Program-made: the position numbers and the translations under genes
Notes under the pieces: generated by a model
Told to the model about the DNA's origin: nothing
Databases searched by the model: none
The model's input: only the letters and a program-made list of their open reading frames with translations
Shown: positions 33,145 to 45,942 of the stretch, one piece after another
Layout: every line of letters begins with the position of its first letter
Position numbering within the stretch: position 1 is the stretch's first letter
From: Plazaster borealis
Lineage: Eukaryota; Echinodermata; Asteroidea; Forcipulatida; Labidiasteridae
Direction of reading: 5' to 3'
Length of the DNA stretch: 64,000 nucleotides
Assembly (NCBI GenBank): GCA_021014325.1
Contig: CM037461.1
Coordinates: forward strand, 10,259,501-10,323,500

Positions 33145-35207
33145 TGGTACAAAAAACAGCTGTAAATTTCTCCTTTTAAGAAAATGTGCATATAGGAATT
33201 GAAAAAAAATGTTGACTTTAAATAATTTGAAACACTGCGATTCTTTGGTTTTCACTTATAATTTTCTTTCTCAAGCAAATTGCGAAAGTGAGGCAAATTT
33301 CCTTGTGTCACAATAAGAAAAACCCTGTTTTGTTTGCATCAAAAATTTGCTTTGTATTTGCTTTCTCGTCAAGTATTAACCGAGCTTACAATATTATAGA
33401 ACTACATCATGTACCATACTGATGACATCATGGTTTGTTCACCAGTTTCCTTCACCGTAATTAAAACACGAAGCTATCAGCACATTTGTTATTTTTAACC
33501 ATATACTTTTCGAAACCTGTGTTTTCATTTAATCCCCAGAGTCCAAGGAATTTATTAATGAATTACAAAAAATTATTTTTTACAAGAATGGTTACTTATT
33601 TATTTTTCATCTTGCAATGATGCAATCAGATGTCGGTCACTTCTTACTCAAGTCACTTACTCCAAAATATCATACCCAGGTCACTTCGTACCCGTAAGCG
33701 AAGTCACTTCGTACCTCAATTGTCTGAGTCATGTGGCCGCCCCGAATCAATAAAATTGTTTTGAAAAGAAGAAAAAAATGTGGACGGCCCCAATCAATAA
33801 AAATTGTTTTGAAAAGAAGAAAAAAATGAATCATGAATAGAGTAACATTAAACATGAGGATGACAATTTACACGAAGGTTGTTTTAACAATTGTACCCAA
33901 CCCAAGTCACGTCATAGTCGTGTATGACTTGGCTTAGGTGCAGTGACCGACATTCAAGAAAATGGGAAGATGATTTAGAACAATTAAAAAAATAGGATGG
34001 GATATTTTTTTTCTTCATTCACCCCCCCAAAAACCCCTGTAAAAATTAAAGTCAACATACATGATGATCAAGCATTTCTGAATCTGAATTATAGTCAGCA
34101 AAGCATCCTAGTTGAAGCATTGAACAAGGAAGTAGATCTTTCCATGTTCACATTTCATGATCACTGCCCCAATACAATAGTAGTATTCGTGATTAACATG
34201 ATCATCGATTTGTTGTGTTACTGTAAGTTTAATAATGGGAAGATGCCTAATAAAATATTAATAAATAATAATGCAAGCAGGAATAATCCTTCATGTTCAT
34301 CCACTATATTTTACAATAAATAGCAGACTGCTAAACAGCTGAGAATGACTAAATACCTGAAAAAGTCGAGCCTCTCCACCTGTTTTCTTCACCAGCTAAG
34401 CGTCCCCACGCCATTCATGCCATTACATGTCAATGCACACAACGAATTGCCGAATTGCCAACGTGTGGCTAGGCTGGGCTTCTTATCTTGAAGACGCCGG
34501 TGTCAAGTTACATTACTCATGACCCCTCATGGCTGCATTTAGTGTGGTCGACCATGTACTGCCTGGTGGCTAAGCTAACGGAAATCTTTAACAAATGTGC
34601 AATTTTTCTGCAGAAAATGGACTTTCAAGAATTCTAAACGATCCTGTTTACGTACAAACTTACTATTTTGATGAAGAAAGATGCCAGAAAATGCCATATT
34701 CATGAACAAATTTACGATTGAAAAAAAAAGTTTAGCTCTCTTCTGCGATATACGGGATCGTTATAAACATCCTCGTTTATGATATTTCAGATTCCATATC
34801 CCCCTCAAATTGCGCTTTTTAAAAAAAACGACAAATGCCTGAATTATTCACAAAAAACGTATTTTTGGGTACAAAATTGTCCTATTTTGGAGCGACGGTC
34901 ATATCGTCCAACAATCATATGTTTACAAAAATTAAACGACGAACGTAAACATCGAACAAGGCTTTGCTAATGCATATTCATTAAAATGACTATGGCTCCT
35001 CCTTCGCCCTCTTAAAACCGCCTCCTTATCGAGGAGTCATCGCTTTGTTTTCTTAGAACTAAAATTACATATGCATGAGCAGTTAATTTCCACGTGATAT
35101 GACGTTTTTTCGCGCGTGCGCGTTTGAGATATACCGCGGTGTGCATACGTGTCCAGGCGATGTTGTCTTTGTTCTCTTAAATTACAAGACACCAAAAAAA
35201 AAAAAAA

Positions 35208-35529
35208 AAATGTCTGAGAGAGGTATGTTATGTTCTAAATAGAAAGCAGTAAATAAACACTCGGCCCAAGTAGTGTTGATATCCTGTGAACTTGACATGA
35301 ATGATGTCAATTTTGTTGTTTGTGCCTCATCTTGAACATTTATGAGATGGACTTTGGCTTTTGAGTGCGTAACTATGTCAGACCGTCCGCCATGTGCTAC
35401 TGATAAGTCCCGTCGACATACTTTACAAAATGCATGTTGTTTCCCCTTCTTTGAAACCGTGATAAAAGAAAATTCATCACTGTATTTACTACTGTAAAAT
35501 TGTCCTTTATGTTTACCTCTGGAAGCCAT
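35208..35529 (-). pseudogene. hAT-type/ZBED-like protein N-terminus with BED-like zinc finger
   Basis: From ATG at 35529 (MASRGKHKGQFYSSKY). A BED-like finger reads FCKVCRRDLSVAHGGRSDIVTHSKAKVH, then SSSQDINTTWAECLFTAF and EHNIPLSD. Homology stops at a poly-A/T run (35195-35211), so only about 107 residues survive. The catalytic RNase-H fold and dimerisation domain of hAT proteins are absent. Confidence 0.65.
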
Positions 35530-35629
35530 AACGATCAATAAGACAGCGGAAGTAGACGACAGAAACCTGGAGGTACTCGCGGTACTGCATGTAGAATTTG
35601 ACAGGTCTCCGTGTAAACATGTATGCCTA

Positions 35630-35878
35630 TAGTCTTGGTTCCAAGTCATTCGCATGGATAGATTCCAAACCGTGGAATGAATCACTACCCCATCGTTATG
35701 TACAGTAGTACAGACCAAATGGATCAATTTGAACAACAGAGGGCGTCACTGGCCCTGGTTTGATTTCGTGAACCGTTCGATTTAATTCAAGACCGAATAG
35801 CGCACCTCTGTTGGGTTATCACGAATATCATATAAGATAGTTACGTGTATTTGATAGTGACGTCTTGGACTAAGACTA
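35630..35878. mobile_element. Short relative of the TAGTCTTGG element
   Basis: TAGTCTTGGTTCCAAG at 35630 and CTTGGACTAAGACTA ending at 35878 are inverted. The left subterminal region (GTGACGCCCTCTGTTGTT, reverse) matches 12567-12590 in the larger element, and the right end (GACGTCACTATC, reverse) matches 10799-10811. Confidence 0.6.
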
Positions 35879-35879
35879 G

Positions 35880-38800
35880 AATGCCGAACGCACTTCCGCG
35901 TGCATGCTGTCGCTGGTTTCCACACGTTTTCTGGATACTTTTACTACATGTTATTGGTATCCTGCGACGCACTTTTATCGATACTATAAAAACCGAAAGT
36001 CTTCAGTACTCTTCCAGAGTCGTTCATGGTGATACAGTGTATATATACGGCATTTAAATGGCAAAGAATCGATTACAATTTACACAAAATAAAATACAAA
36101 CAATTTAATCGACTTTTCAAAGCTGAAAAAGAATGTTGCGTTAAAAAATAGAGTTTTTTTCTTTCTATAGCGGGAAAGGTGAAACTCGTAATTTTTAACA
36201 AGCAATTCGTATTTTCGTAACTCAAAGATAAATTCGTAATAATTACGAAAAAATCGTAATAGTTGGCAGCTATGAATTTATTTTCAGTTATTATTGATTG
36301 TTATTTATGCTCTTTATGATTGTGCAAATAAAACAAATTGTTATAATTATGTAAAAAAATTACGAAGTTTAAAAAAGAGAAAGAGACCATTTTTGTTGTT
36401 CTCTTTTTATTTTGTTGAAAAAAGTAATAGTTCAGCATTAATAATTTACAAAATAAAGGAACACTTGAAGAAAATAGTCTTATCCACAGTGATCATTCTG
36501 TCTGATGTTGCATGGTAAAGTCAGTGATGATTTTTTTTTAACTTAATTAAATTGGTATGACCTCCCTCCCGCCCGCACCCCCCCCCCCCCCCAAAATAAA
36601 AAAAGCAAAAAGCAACAACAACAAACGAACAAAAAAACCAACAACAGAACCGGCACACAAATTATTTTATTTACTCCTTCATTTATTTATTTTATAATTT
36701 ATATTTTGCCTGTTTCTAAATTAACTAGGTCCTTATCCAATTGCAGACTTCCATGTATTCAATTTTTTATTGAACAATAATCATGGTAATACAGTATATT
36801 ACCCATTTACTACAAGTTTGATTTAAATTATGATCTGTCAATTTCAGTTTGATCTGTCAATTTCACAAACTTATGCCACAATTTGAATCATGATGTGACT
36901 GAATTCCTAATGTTTTTTTTTGCACAACTGTTATGAAAATACTTTTAAAACCAGCTTTAACTACACTTGGCACAATTAAAGAACAAACAAATGTAATATA
37001 TTTCAACATGTCATGAGGAGAAACTGAGAAAATAGTGGAAACAACATTGTGGCATGCCTACAATCCTGCTAGTTGACTCTGTATCTGATGTATACATGTT
37101 GTTTCTGTAGTGTATTTCTCTGGGGATGTTTTCATTTTTTTATTTCATATTTTAACAATTGATTTGTTTGTTTTCTGATCTATTTATTTATTTTAAAAAC
37201 AAATGGGGGGGGGGGGGCGAGGGGATGAACAAAACTTGAAAAAAGGCCCTTGTGCAAAGTTCATTAATTACATCTTCATATATATATATTAAATGAACAT
37301 TACAGAATTGGTTTTTGCTAACAAAACAGTTAAGCACTTCATGTAATCCACCATATACATAAACTGACAAACCTGTAAAAGTTTGAGATCGATCGGCCAT
37401 CTGGGTCACGAGAAAATAGTGAAAAACCGATTACACATTTGAATGTGTTATACAATGCATGAATAAACTGCTCATGAGCGATAAACTCCAATCGGAAATT
37501 AGTTTTATTTATTTCTCATCAAATATGGCGTTTCAGACAGAAATATTTCTAGGGATGTTTTCTACTATCATCATCATTAGACCGTGTCAGTTTTATGTAA
37601 AACTGTGATCTTAAAGAAAATTTTAATTACCAGTTCTGTAACGTTCCTTTAAGGGTACAGTCATTTTATCCTACTTGTTTTTAGATTACCTGATTGAGTA
37701 ATTAATCTTGTCTTAATTATTAGCTAATTTCAAAAGTGTTGGCCAATGCAGACAAACACAAAACTGATTGATAAGGTTTTTCGGCATTAGGTTCAGAAAG
37801 AAATGAGGCTTTTGTGAAAATAAGTCTTAAAATAAATTGTTGTTTACAATTGAATAGGAAGATTTGAGAACTGTTCGGCCCTGTTTTGGTAAAAAGGTTG
37901 CATCTCAAAAAAGCCCACTTCAAGAAAAATAGGTTTCAAGTTGGAATAACTGCCTTGGGTTTCCATTTTTTCAAACAGTTTTTGAACATAAATGAAGAAA
38001 TTGTGCATTTTTGTGAATTAAGTCACCAACTTGGTAATTTTGAGGCGGACAAGCAGAGTGTATCTACGAAACGAAGCATCGCCTGATAATGAGAGATTCA
38101 AAATCGAAAATAGCATGCTCGCTTTTTGGGGAAATGGCTTTATCACAAAATGTTAAGAAATTGTTTTACCAAAATAGAACCAAAAGATGTTTTGTATTAC
38201 AGTTCTCCCCTCTATTGTGTAGTTTTTATCTCTGAACAAAGTGGGGTTTTTGCTTGTTCTTGATAGCTACATAGTTTCCTATGTTTATTTATTGTTTATT
38301 TATTTATTTATTTTTCATATTAAGAAGAGACTTCCTGTAAAAAAAGGCCAGGAGATGGGCCAACAATTTTCTTTTGGTTTTTGTGGTGTTATATTGTGTT
38401 TCAGAGTTTTTCAGAGTTTTCACAGTAGAAAGCAATAACAGAAAATATCTTTTTGTCAATATCAGTGACTTAAAAATGTTCAATAAAGGGAAAGAATAAC
38501 TTTAGATTTTGGAACCGTTCGACTGTTTTAAACTAACCTGTGCAAATTTCAATTCAAAAGGTGGTCACATTTTTTAGATATCACCGAAAACCCGCAGCGG
38601 ATATTTCCATGCAGGAAGAATAATCCGTATTGGAATACACAATCTTAGAAGCATATGCGTGCATATGTTTCTCAGATTTAAATTTCTTTGAGATAAAAAC
38701 TGATATATTTTTCCATAACCATATTACTTCAAAGTGAAATGTTTCTCAAAATGCTTGATACTATCAAATGCTGCTGTACTTCTTACCAAGTAAGTTTTTA

Positions 38801-40830
38801 TTGCCATTGATTGAGTAATTACAAAATGAATCCCTTCCCATTATAGGTGTTTCACTGTAACAAAATGAGAAGTTTCATAAACTTGTTAAACATTATTTTT
38901 ACTGTGCCTCTTCATCAGTGATGCCCTCTTTGATTTTGATAGTTGAAAAGTCTTTGGAATATCCGCACAATTTTGATGTCAGATGTTTTGTTTTGTTTTA
39001 TTTATTTATTTAAATTTTTTAATTGAACATAATTCCGCCACTGTTGCTAAAATGAATAGGAAGAAATAAAGAAAACCTTTGAAAACAAGGGAAAAGATTG
39101 AATCAGAACAGATTAAAACAAACATATAGATTGGCATGGGTTGGCAAAGAAATACTGTTGTGTACAGTAGTGATTTGTTGAGTCAGTGAAACTGAAAGTG
39201 GAATCAATAACATATTGTTTTGAAAATGTGTTGAGAAAAAAGGTGTTTAGAAGTTAGCTCTTTAGATTGTATTGACGAATTACAGAGAAATGGCTTGTTG
39301 TATGTGAAATTAACAAAAGGAATTGGTATAATAAATAATTGTTGTTATTGTGAACTTTGCGTGTTGTGTAATGTTTTCTGTCCTTGTGAAAAGGTTTTAG
39401 TTCTACTCTCAAGTTTGCGAGTTTATGCTGCGCGATCAATCTACAAGCCTCAAGTGAAGTACCCTGCTCTTGGTTTTGAGGGTTCCAACTCAAAACTTTT
39501 AGAAATGCGTAGGTTTTTTATTTATTGATTTTAATTTTTTTGGGGGGGGGGCTGGGAGAATGAGAGAGTTTTTGCCCAAAAATTATTGTTTTTAAAGACA
39601 TGTTAAAGTTTTCAGTATTTCCTTCAAATCAATCCACAATTCAGAATGAAGTCCTCTGCTCTTGGTTTATATGATCCTTAAATATTTGTTTCTTTATTAG
39701 TGCATGGGTGAAGCTTATTGTGCATGTCTTCGTTAATTCACCATTGGAGGTCCATAACCATGGAGCAGTGAGCCATGGCAGCTTCATTTTCCTGTTCTGG
39801 TTTCCCCTTGTTCTTATATCCCCCATCAAGATGCATTTTGGATCAACAATTCACGTTTTTGTGTGCTATTGAATTTTATGCTCTTGTTCGTATTTGCTAA
39901 GCCAAGTGTGACGTTACATTAATCCTTACGACAGTTGTAATACATGTAGGTCACATGCACCCTGTTTTCTGAATGCAGTGCATGCAGTGGTAGCACTCAA
40001 TTTAAACAAATAAAAACTTTAAATCTTTTGACAGTCTTCTATTGAACTGATATCCACAGCTTTTAAGTGTAGTAACAATTTGTTTCGAAATGAAATACAA
40101 GAGAAGATGGGTTATTATCCAAAATGTCATGTCAGGATAATGGTTGGTCTTGCTAATTTGTATTTTAGCTCTGAAATGTTTGGGGTGTGAAGATGTATTT
40201 ACAGACCAATCTTATCGAGGAGTTACTGCTTAATTACAATACATTGTACACTGTGAATGTCAAGTACATCAACATGAGTTTTCCACCTATAGCATATTTT
40301 TCGACCAGGGAAGAATGGGTGCTGACCAAGTTACTTGATTTCTGCCTGGAATTCAAGATTTATGGTGTATGTGGTCAGTACTTGGAAGACTTCTGGATGA
40401 TCATTTATGATGATTTACAAGTTTCATTTCTGGAGTTTAATGTAGTCAGGCAAAGATTCTTTTGTTTCATTCCTAGTTGTTCATATTTGTACTCAAAAAG
40501 TGACACACTCACAATGCAGACAACATGGTAAACGTTTGTTCTTCTTTAATACGATTTCCTCTTGTTGAGATGCTTCTATTTCAAAATATACCAAACAAGC
40601 ACAAAATGATACATGTTATTTAGATAAGAAAATGGATTGCTTAAATCGAGTGTAAAATACTTCATATGTTTTCCTTACATGGTCAACTTACTAAGTATAT
40701 ATAAGATCTTGAATCTACTGATCAGATGACAGCACAAAATGCCTAAAACCAAACAAGAAAATAAAAAAGTACTTGGCCACTTGTAAGACACCATTCTGCT
40801 TGACTTTAAAGTTTTCACAAATTCTTTCCT
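35880..40830. other. AT-rich non-coding stretch
   Basis: Poly-C/G runs near 36578 and 37205, the dispersed repeat at 38570, and low-complexity T-rich DNA. A 114-residue ORF at 40187-40528 has no recognisable motif and AT-driven composition; I do not call it. Nothing else visible. Confidence 0.5.
38570..38830. repeat. Dispersed repeat, copy 2 (inverted relative of 11835-12080)
   Basis: Contains GGAAGAATAATCCGTATTGG, TTTCTCAGATTTAAATTTCT and TTACCAAGTAAGTTTTTATT, each the reverse complement of a stretch in copy 1. This copy lacks the CATGGAGGT insert-like bases seen there. Confidence 0.8.
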
Positions 40831-40839
40831 TACAGATGT

Positions 40840-42560
40840 CTTTTATTCAGACCAAACTGCCCAATATCACATTACGTGTAAGCTCAATGGACATCTCTAA
40901 TTTGTGTAGCTACATTAAGTATTAACTTCCAACTCTACCTGCCCAGAAAAAAAGAAAGGACAAAGTGACCAAAAAGCAAATCCTAAACAATATATAACCC
41001 CATACTACAAGAAATGCACAAATACAAAATTATACAAAAACATACTGTCACCACATATTGTCACGATTTACTTTGGTCATGAACAAAATCTAAGGAGCTT
41101 CTGCATTCTTCTTTGACAGTCCACATGCCACACTATGCTGGGTGCAGTCGCAGCCATGATATTTGTTCACAAACCCTTTCCTTAAAGATGTCTTATTTTT
41201 TCCTGTGTAGTCTAGCTTCAATGCTCAGTCTGAGAATTACTTTAATGAATGTTGCTTACTTCTGCATAAATAATAAATAAATAAATATACAAAATATACT
41301 AAAATCCCAAAAAGAAAACAAAAACAAAAACAGAATGAACATAGAAACTTTTACCATGTCCTTAGCTTCAGACCAAATTCTCTAATATCACCCTACTGTT
41401 TAGTTTAACTTCAAAGCTCAGTTTAAGAATTACTTTTAGGAATGTTGCTTATTCCCACATTAAAAAAAATTATACAAAAAGCCCAAAAGAAAACCAAAAC
41501 AAAAGGAGAACGAACTTAGGAAAGTTTTAATATGCCTTAGTTTCAGAACAAACTACCCAATATCACATTACATGTAAGCTCAATGGACATCTCTAATTTG
41601 TGTATATACATTAAGTATTAACTTTCAACTGTACCTGTCCAGCAAAAAAGAAGGGACAAAATGACCAAAAAGCAAAACCTAAACAATATATAACCCCATA
41701 CTTCAAGAAATGCACAAATACATCATTATACAAAAACATACTGTCACCACATATTGTCACGATTTACTTTGGTCATGAACAAAATCTAAGGAGCTTCTGC
41801 ATTCTTCTTTGACAGTCCACATGCCACACTATGCTGGGTGCAGTCGCAGCCATGATATTTGTTCACAAACCCTTTCCTTAAAGATGTCTTATTTTTTCCT
41901 GTGTAGTTGAGCTTCAATGCTCAGTCTGAGAATTACTTTAAGGAATGTTGCGCATTCCCGCATAAAAAATAAATAAATAAGTATAAAAAATATATACTAA
42001 AAGCCAAAAAAACCAACAAAAAACACAAAACAGAACAAACTTAGGAACTTTTACTCTGTCCTTAGCTTCAGACCAAATTCTCTAATATCACACTACTGTT
42101 TAGTTTAACTTTAAAGCTCAGTTTAAGAATTACTTTTAGGAATGTTGCTCATGATTCCCACATAAAAAAATTAAAATAATTATACAAAAAGCCCAAAAGA
42201 AAACCAAAACAAAAGAAGAACGAACTTAGGAAAGTTTGATATGGCCTTAGCTTCAGACCAAACTACCCAATATCACATTATGTGTAAGTTCAATGGACAT
42301 CTCTAATTTGTGTCGCTACATTAAGTATTAACTTTCCAACTCTCCCTGCCCAGGAAGGGACGAAATGACCAAAAAGCAAAACCTAAACAATATATAACCC
42401 CAAACTTCAAGAGATGCAAAAACATACTGTCACCACATATTGTCACGGTTTATTTTGGTCATGAACAAAATCTAAGGAGCTTCTGCATTCTTCTTTGACA
42501 GTCCACATGCCACACTACGCCGGGCGCAGTCGCAGCCATGATATTTTTTTAATAATTTTG
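40840..42560. repeat. About 700-bp tandem repeat, 2.4 copies
   Basis: CCAATATCACATTA begins at 40861, 41557 and 42267 (spacing 696 and 710 bp). Shared blocks include CACCACATATTGTCACG, GGAGCTTCTGCATTCTTC and GGTGCAGTCGCAGCCATGA. The third copy breaks off at the exon at 42580. Identity looks above 90% between copies 1 and 2. No ORF persists across units. Confidence 0.92.
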
Positions 42561-42579
42561 TGTCCAAGAATTTTCCAAA

Positions 42580-43431
42580 TCAGGCCTCCCATACTTTTAC
42601 TCCGAGCCTTGCCCTCGAAACTACAACCTGGCCTGGTGTCTTCTTTTCCTTAAAGCACTTGTTGAAAATCTGCCACAGCTCTTGGATCTCCTTTTCCTGC
42701 CACTTGTACCGGTCCGTAACCATTTTCTTTTTCTGACTTTTGTGCTTGGCTGCAGAACAAAGCAGAAGAAAAAGGAATATTAAAACACTATGGGTTTAGG
42801 CCTGTAGCCAGGATGGCGACCTCAGGGGCACCAGCATCATACGGAGTGGCACGTTGAAATCGCAAGGTGGACATGCACAGAGCATTATTTATGTGTATTA
42901 ATGCCTTTTTTATTGTTTCATTGTTTTCATGTAAGGGCAGGAGGCGGGGGTGTTCCAGCAGTCTGGATGAGTACGGGCATCCCCTTGCCCCAGGCTTGCA
43001 TGGATAACACCTATATTGATAATGTTGAATTCACATAACATCACAGAATCTCATGACAGCTTCTCTTACCCTTGTCCATTGTCCTTTTACTCATCCTTGA
43101 CTTTCACATGTGTTCATATACAAAGAAAGAGCTTTGAAAAGATTTCCAATAAACAGATGATTTAAACACTTGCATATTTTGAAAAAACTCTTTTGCATGG
43201 CAACTTTCTACATGAACACAAATTCTTCACCGATTAAGCATTCATGAGAATGATTGCACTTACGACCTGCATCATCAAAATCTTCATCTTCTTGGTGAAG
43301 GTCGGGGATGAATTCCTCCTCGGTAAGGTCTTGTTCCATAGCAGTACTCGCAGGGAAGGCTAATACATCATTTGTAGAAGTGATGTCAGGTTCAGAGCTG
43401 GAGGAGTTTCCTACACTGCCATACACAAGCT
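42580..43431 (-). CDS. Two 3'-terminal exons of a recombinase-type gene (SANT-like C-terminus)
   Basis: Exon 43431-43264 follows ttttgtttcag|AG, is Ser/Glu/Asp-rich (LTEEEFIPDLHQEDEDFDDAG) and ends |GTAAGT. Exon 42749-42580 follows a long pyrimidine tract and tctgcag|, stays in phase, and ends in TGA at 42580-42582. It encodes WQEKEIQELWQIFNKCF and KEKKTPGQ, which parallels the SANT-like tail of the recombinase gene at 29620-29700 (WNAEEIAAVHS...KCFQLRKTP). The upstream exons would lie right of 43431, where a gypsy element has inserted. It may be the tail of a second Crypton-like gene or a domesticated relative. Confidence 0.55.
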
Positions 43432-43557
43432 CTGAAACAAAAGAATTGGTGACATGCAGGACATTTTGTTATATCACAGTAATAGATTGAGAACCAATCA
43501 CCAGATTTGCTACACAGATGCACATACAATGGCTCAAGGGTACATGAGTGTCGTACC

Positions 43558-43714
43558 TGTTGTGGTAGTACTAAGTCTGTAGCGCATGCGCGCTGCGGGT
43601 ATGTCAGAGGTTATACGAAATACACTTCTATCATGGCAACGTCCACACTAAGCTTGTGTCCTCATCTTCCTTATTCCACCATTGACTAGTTCCTTGTATA
43701 TCCATAATACTACA
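43558..43714 (+). repeat. Left LTR of gypsy element (157 bp)
   Basis: Begins TGTTGTGGTAGTACTAAG, ends CATAATACTACA. Target duplication GTACC is at 43553-43557. A primer-binding site starting TGGTGGCAGCGG follows immediately at 43715. One base differs from the right LTR. Confidence 0.97.
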
Positions 43715-44553
43715 TGGTGGCAGCGGTGTCAAAGGACCAAGAATATTCCCAGCCATCGACAGGACCAACAGTGGACAATTTTAGCTTCGAAGGAGAATGG
43801 TAATTTGAGGTGGAAAACTGCAAGCCCGCCCAACAACCACCGATCCGATATTCATCGTCAGCGTACGCTACAGTAGCATAGTTGTAGCGCACACACTCTC
43901 AGTCACGTGTGTGTAGGCTGCACAGTAACCAATGCCGGATACACGCAGTCGCAACGATCGATACCGAAGCGCCATGTGATGAGAGTCGTTAAACACCCGA
44001 CTCCATGTCAATTGTCATCGACAACAACAAGCAACATCGCCGCATCGTCAACCAAATTGACATTTCTCGGCGATAAAGAGGTCTTCCACGATCGGAAGAG
44101 CCAAGTTCCTACACTACAATTACAAACTGTGATCCCGTCCACCGTGACCCTATCCACTGTTTAGTGTGGATTGTTTCTGCACGTTTTACAGCCTTTTCCG
44201 TGAGGAATCCAACAAAACCACACACAAGTTGGTGCTGCATCCAATTCGGGAGAATCAACTCTACAGAATCAGCAGGACTCTTCCTCTCAAAGGATTAGTG
44301 TGAGCGTTAGATACGAGGTCACGACACACACCAGAACTGTTAATGACTGTTTCTATAATATTTTCGAGATTATAAACAGTTCAATTTAGAGCATTTTCAG
44401 CTGTATTTTTCTGGTCATAAAAGTAGGAATCCAATTGATATTATTTACTTACATGTATTATTGTAGACTACTAAACTATACTATTCAGTATTGGTATTGC
44501 ATTATTACATCTACTGTCTGTCTGGTTGCACCTGTCACGCTGTGCATATCAAC

Positions 44554-45942
44554 ATGGCTAAATCCCCTGAAATGAACTGGCAGGCAAAAGACCTGGCCGA
44601 TGAGTTTAAACTTTTCAAACAGAGGCTGATATTATGTCTAAAAGACAATGACATTGCCCAACCTGACAGACAGGCAATCAAAATTAAAATTGCAGTCGGT
44701 AATGAGGGTTTGAAACGCCTTAATGCATCCAGCTTGTCTCAGGACAAACAAGAAATCCCTGAGAAATTATGGTCTGTATTTGAAGACCAGTTGCGCATAA
44801 GCGTAAACTTTCGCATTCATAGGCTTGAGCTAATGCGATTTCGTCAAAAACCGAACGAAACGCTTAATGAATTTGCAAATAGATGCAGAGAAAAAGCTGG
44901 ACAATGCAATTTTGAACCCTCCAAACTTGACAAACGTGTCGTAGAACTAGTGATTGCCTCAACCCCACTAGAAACATTTCGACACAGTTTGCTACAACAA
45001 ACCAGTGGCTATAAAATTGAAGCGTTACTCGAGGAGGGGCGCCGCCATGAGGCTGTAGCCGCTAGCGACCAATGCTTGAAAACCCTTTCTAGCGATGCTA
45101 ATCAAAGCAAACCTGCTCAAGCTACAGTTGATGCTGTTACCTCTGCACAGCGCACTTGCGGAAATTGTGGTTTATCACACAAGCCACGCAGATGCCCAGC
45201 TTACCGCGATACTTGCAAATCTTGTGGAAACAAAGGGCACTGGGCCAAATTTTGCCGCAAATCAAAAGTTAAGGGTCGACAACGCGCACCTAGCAAGTCT
45301 CCAAATCGCCGCCGCCGACAAACGCGTAGCGCATCCAAGTCGGGCGCGAATCGTAATCGCTCACATGCCTACAGTGGTCCCAGGGGAAAAACTTCCAATG
45401 ACCGGGAGGAACACCACTACTTTGAGGACGAGTGTAATGACGATGTACCAGTTGAAGCATTTAACTACATCACTGTCTCGGACATGTGTACTACAGCCAC
45501 CGAACATCAAAAGAAAGCCGAAGCGTACACCACACTGGATGTTGTCTGTCCAGATCGCCTTGGAAGACACCATCTCCAGGTGAAAGTCGACACAGGGGCG
45601 AGTGCCAACACACTCCCTGTACGCACCATGCGCCAAATGTATGGCGACCAGTGGAGAAACCAAACGTCACCCACTGAAACTAAACTTAAAGCATACAATG
45701 GCTCCAATATCACCTGCCATGGCTTTATACACCTCATGTGCAGATATCGCACAAGCGACTGGTACCGTGAAAAGTTCTATGTGGTCGACGTTCCGGGTCC
45801 AGCATTTGCAGGCCTCCCCACAAGCCAACTTCTACATCTAGTGACCATTCACACCGTCACTCAGGCTCCATGCCCTCCACTCCATCGGGCAATCCAACAA
45901 GACCCGGTAGTGAACCAAACCACTACTGTGCGTGACATCTAA
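44554..45942 (+). CDS. Gypsy gag-protease
   Basis: Structural gag plus aspartic protease, about 462 aa from the ATG at 44554 (MAKSPEMNWQAK); the frame is open from 44491. Gag region with KQRLILCLKDN and MRFRQKPNETLNEFANRCRE; nucleocapsid knuckles CGNCGLSHKPRRCPAYRDTC and CKSCGNKGHWAKFC; a basic Arg/Ser-rich linker; protease motif DTGASANTLPVRTM; and a C-terminal FYVVDVPGPAFAGLP. It ends in TAA, directly followed in the same frame by the pol sequence, so the element probably once made one gag-pol. Catalytic Asp is present. Confidence 0.93.
   Translation: MAKSPEMNWQAKDLADEFKLFKQRLILCLKDNDIAQPDRQAIKIKIAVGNEGLKRLNASSLSQDKQEIPEKLWSVFEDQLRISVNFRIHRLELMRFRQKPNETLNEFANRCREKAGQCNFEPSKLDKRVVELVIASTPLETFRHSLLQQTSGYKIEALLEEGRRHEAVAASDQCLKTLSSDANQSKPAQATVDAVTSAQRTCGNCGLSHKPRRCPAYRDTCKSCGNKGHWAKFCRKSKVKGRQRAPSKSPNRRRRQTRSASKSGANRNRSHAYSGPRGKTSNDREEHHYFEDECNDDVPVEAFNYITVSDMCTTATEHQKKAEAYTTLDVVCPDRLGRHHLQVKVDTGASANTLPVRTMRQMYGDQWRNQTSPTETKLKAYNGSNITCHGFIHLMCRYRTSDWYREKFYVVDVPGPAFAGLPTSQLLHLVTIHTVTQAPCPPLHRAIQQDPVVNQTTTVRDI

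Larger units (their letters stand above)
29860..35180. other. Mostly non-coding stretch
   Basis: Contains a CpG-richer patch near 30110-30260 that could be an old promoter, the exon-like pieces at 31590 and 32281, the 33069 MITE, and a duplicated CAATAAAA.TTGTTTTGAAAA block near 33745-33825. ORFs at 34779-34970 and similar are short and unsupported. Confidence 0.5.

Noticed and set aside
35200..35232. Plus-strand ATG with MSERG and a GTATGT donor, like a first exon
   Set aside because: It overlaps the hAT-type minus ORF end and a poly-A run; no downstream exon could be matched.
40187..40531. 114-aa ORF as a gene
   Set aside because: AT-rich, no motif, no splice context.
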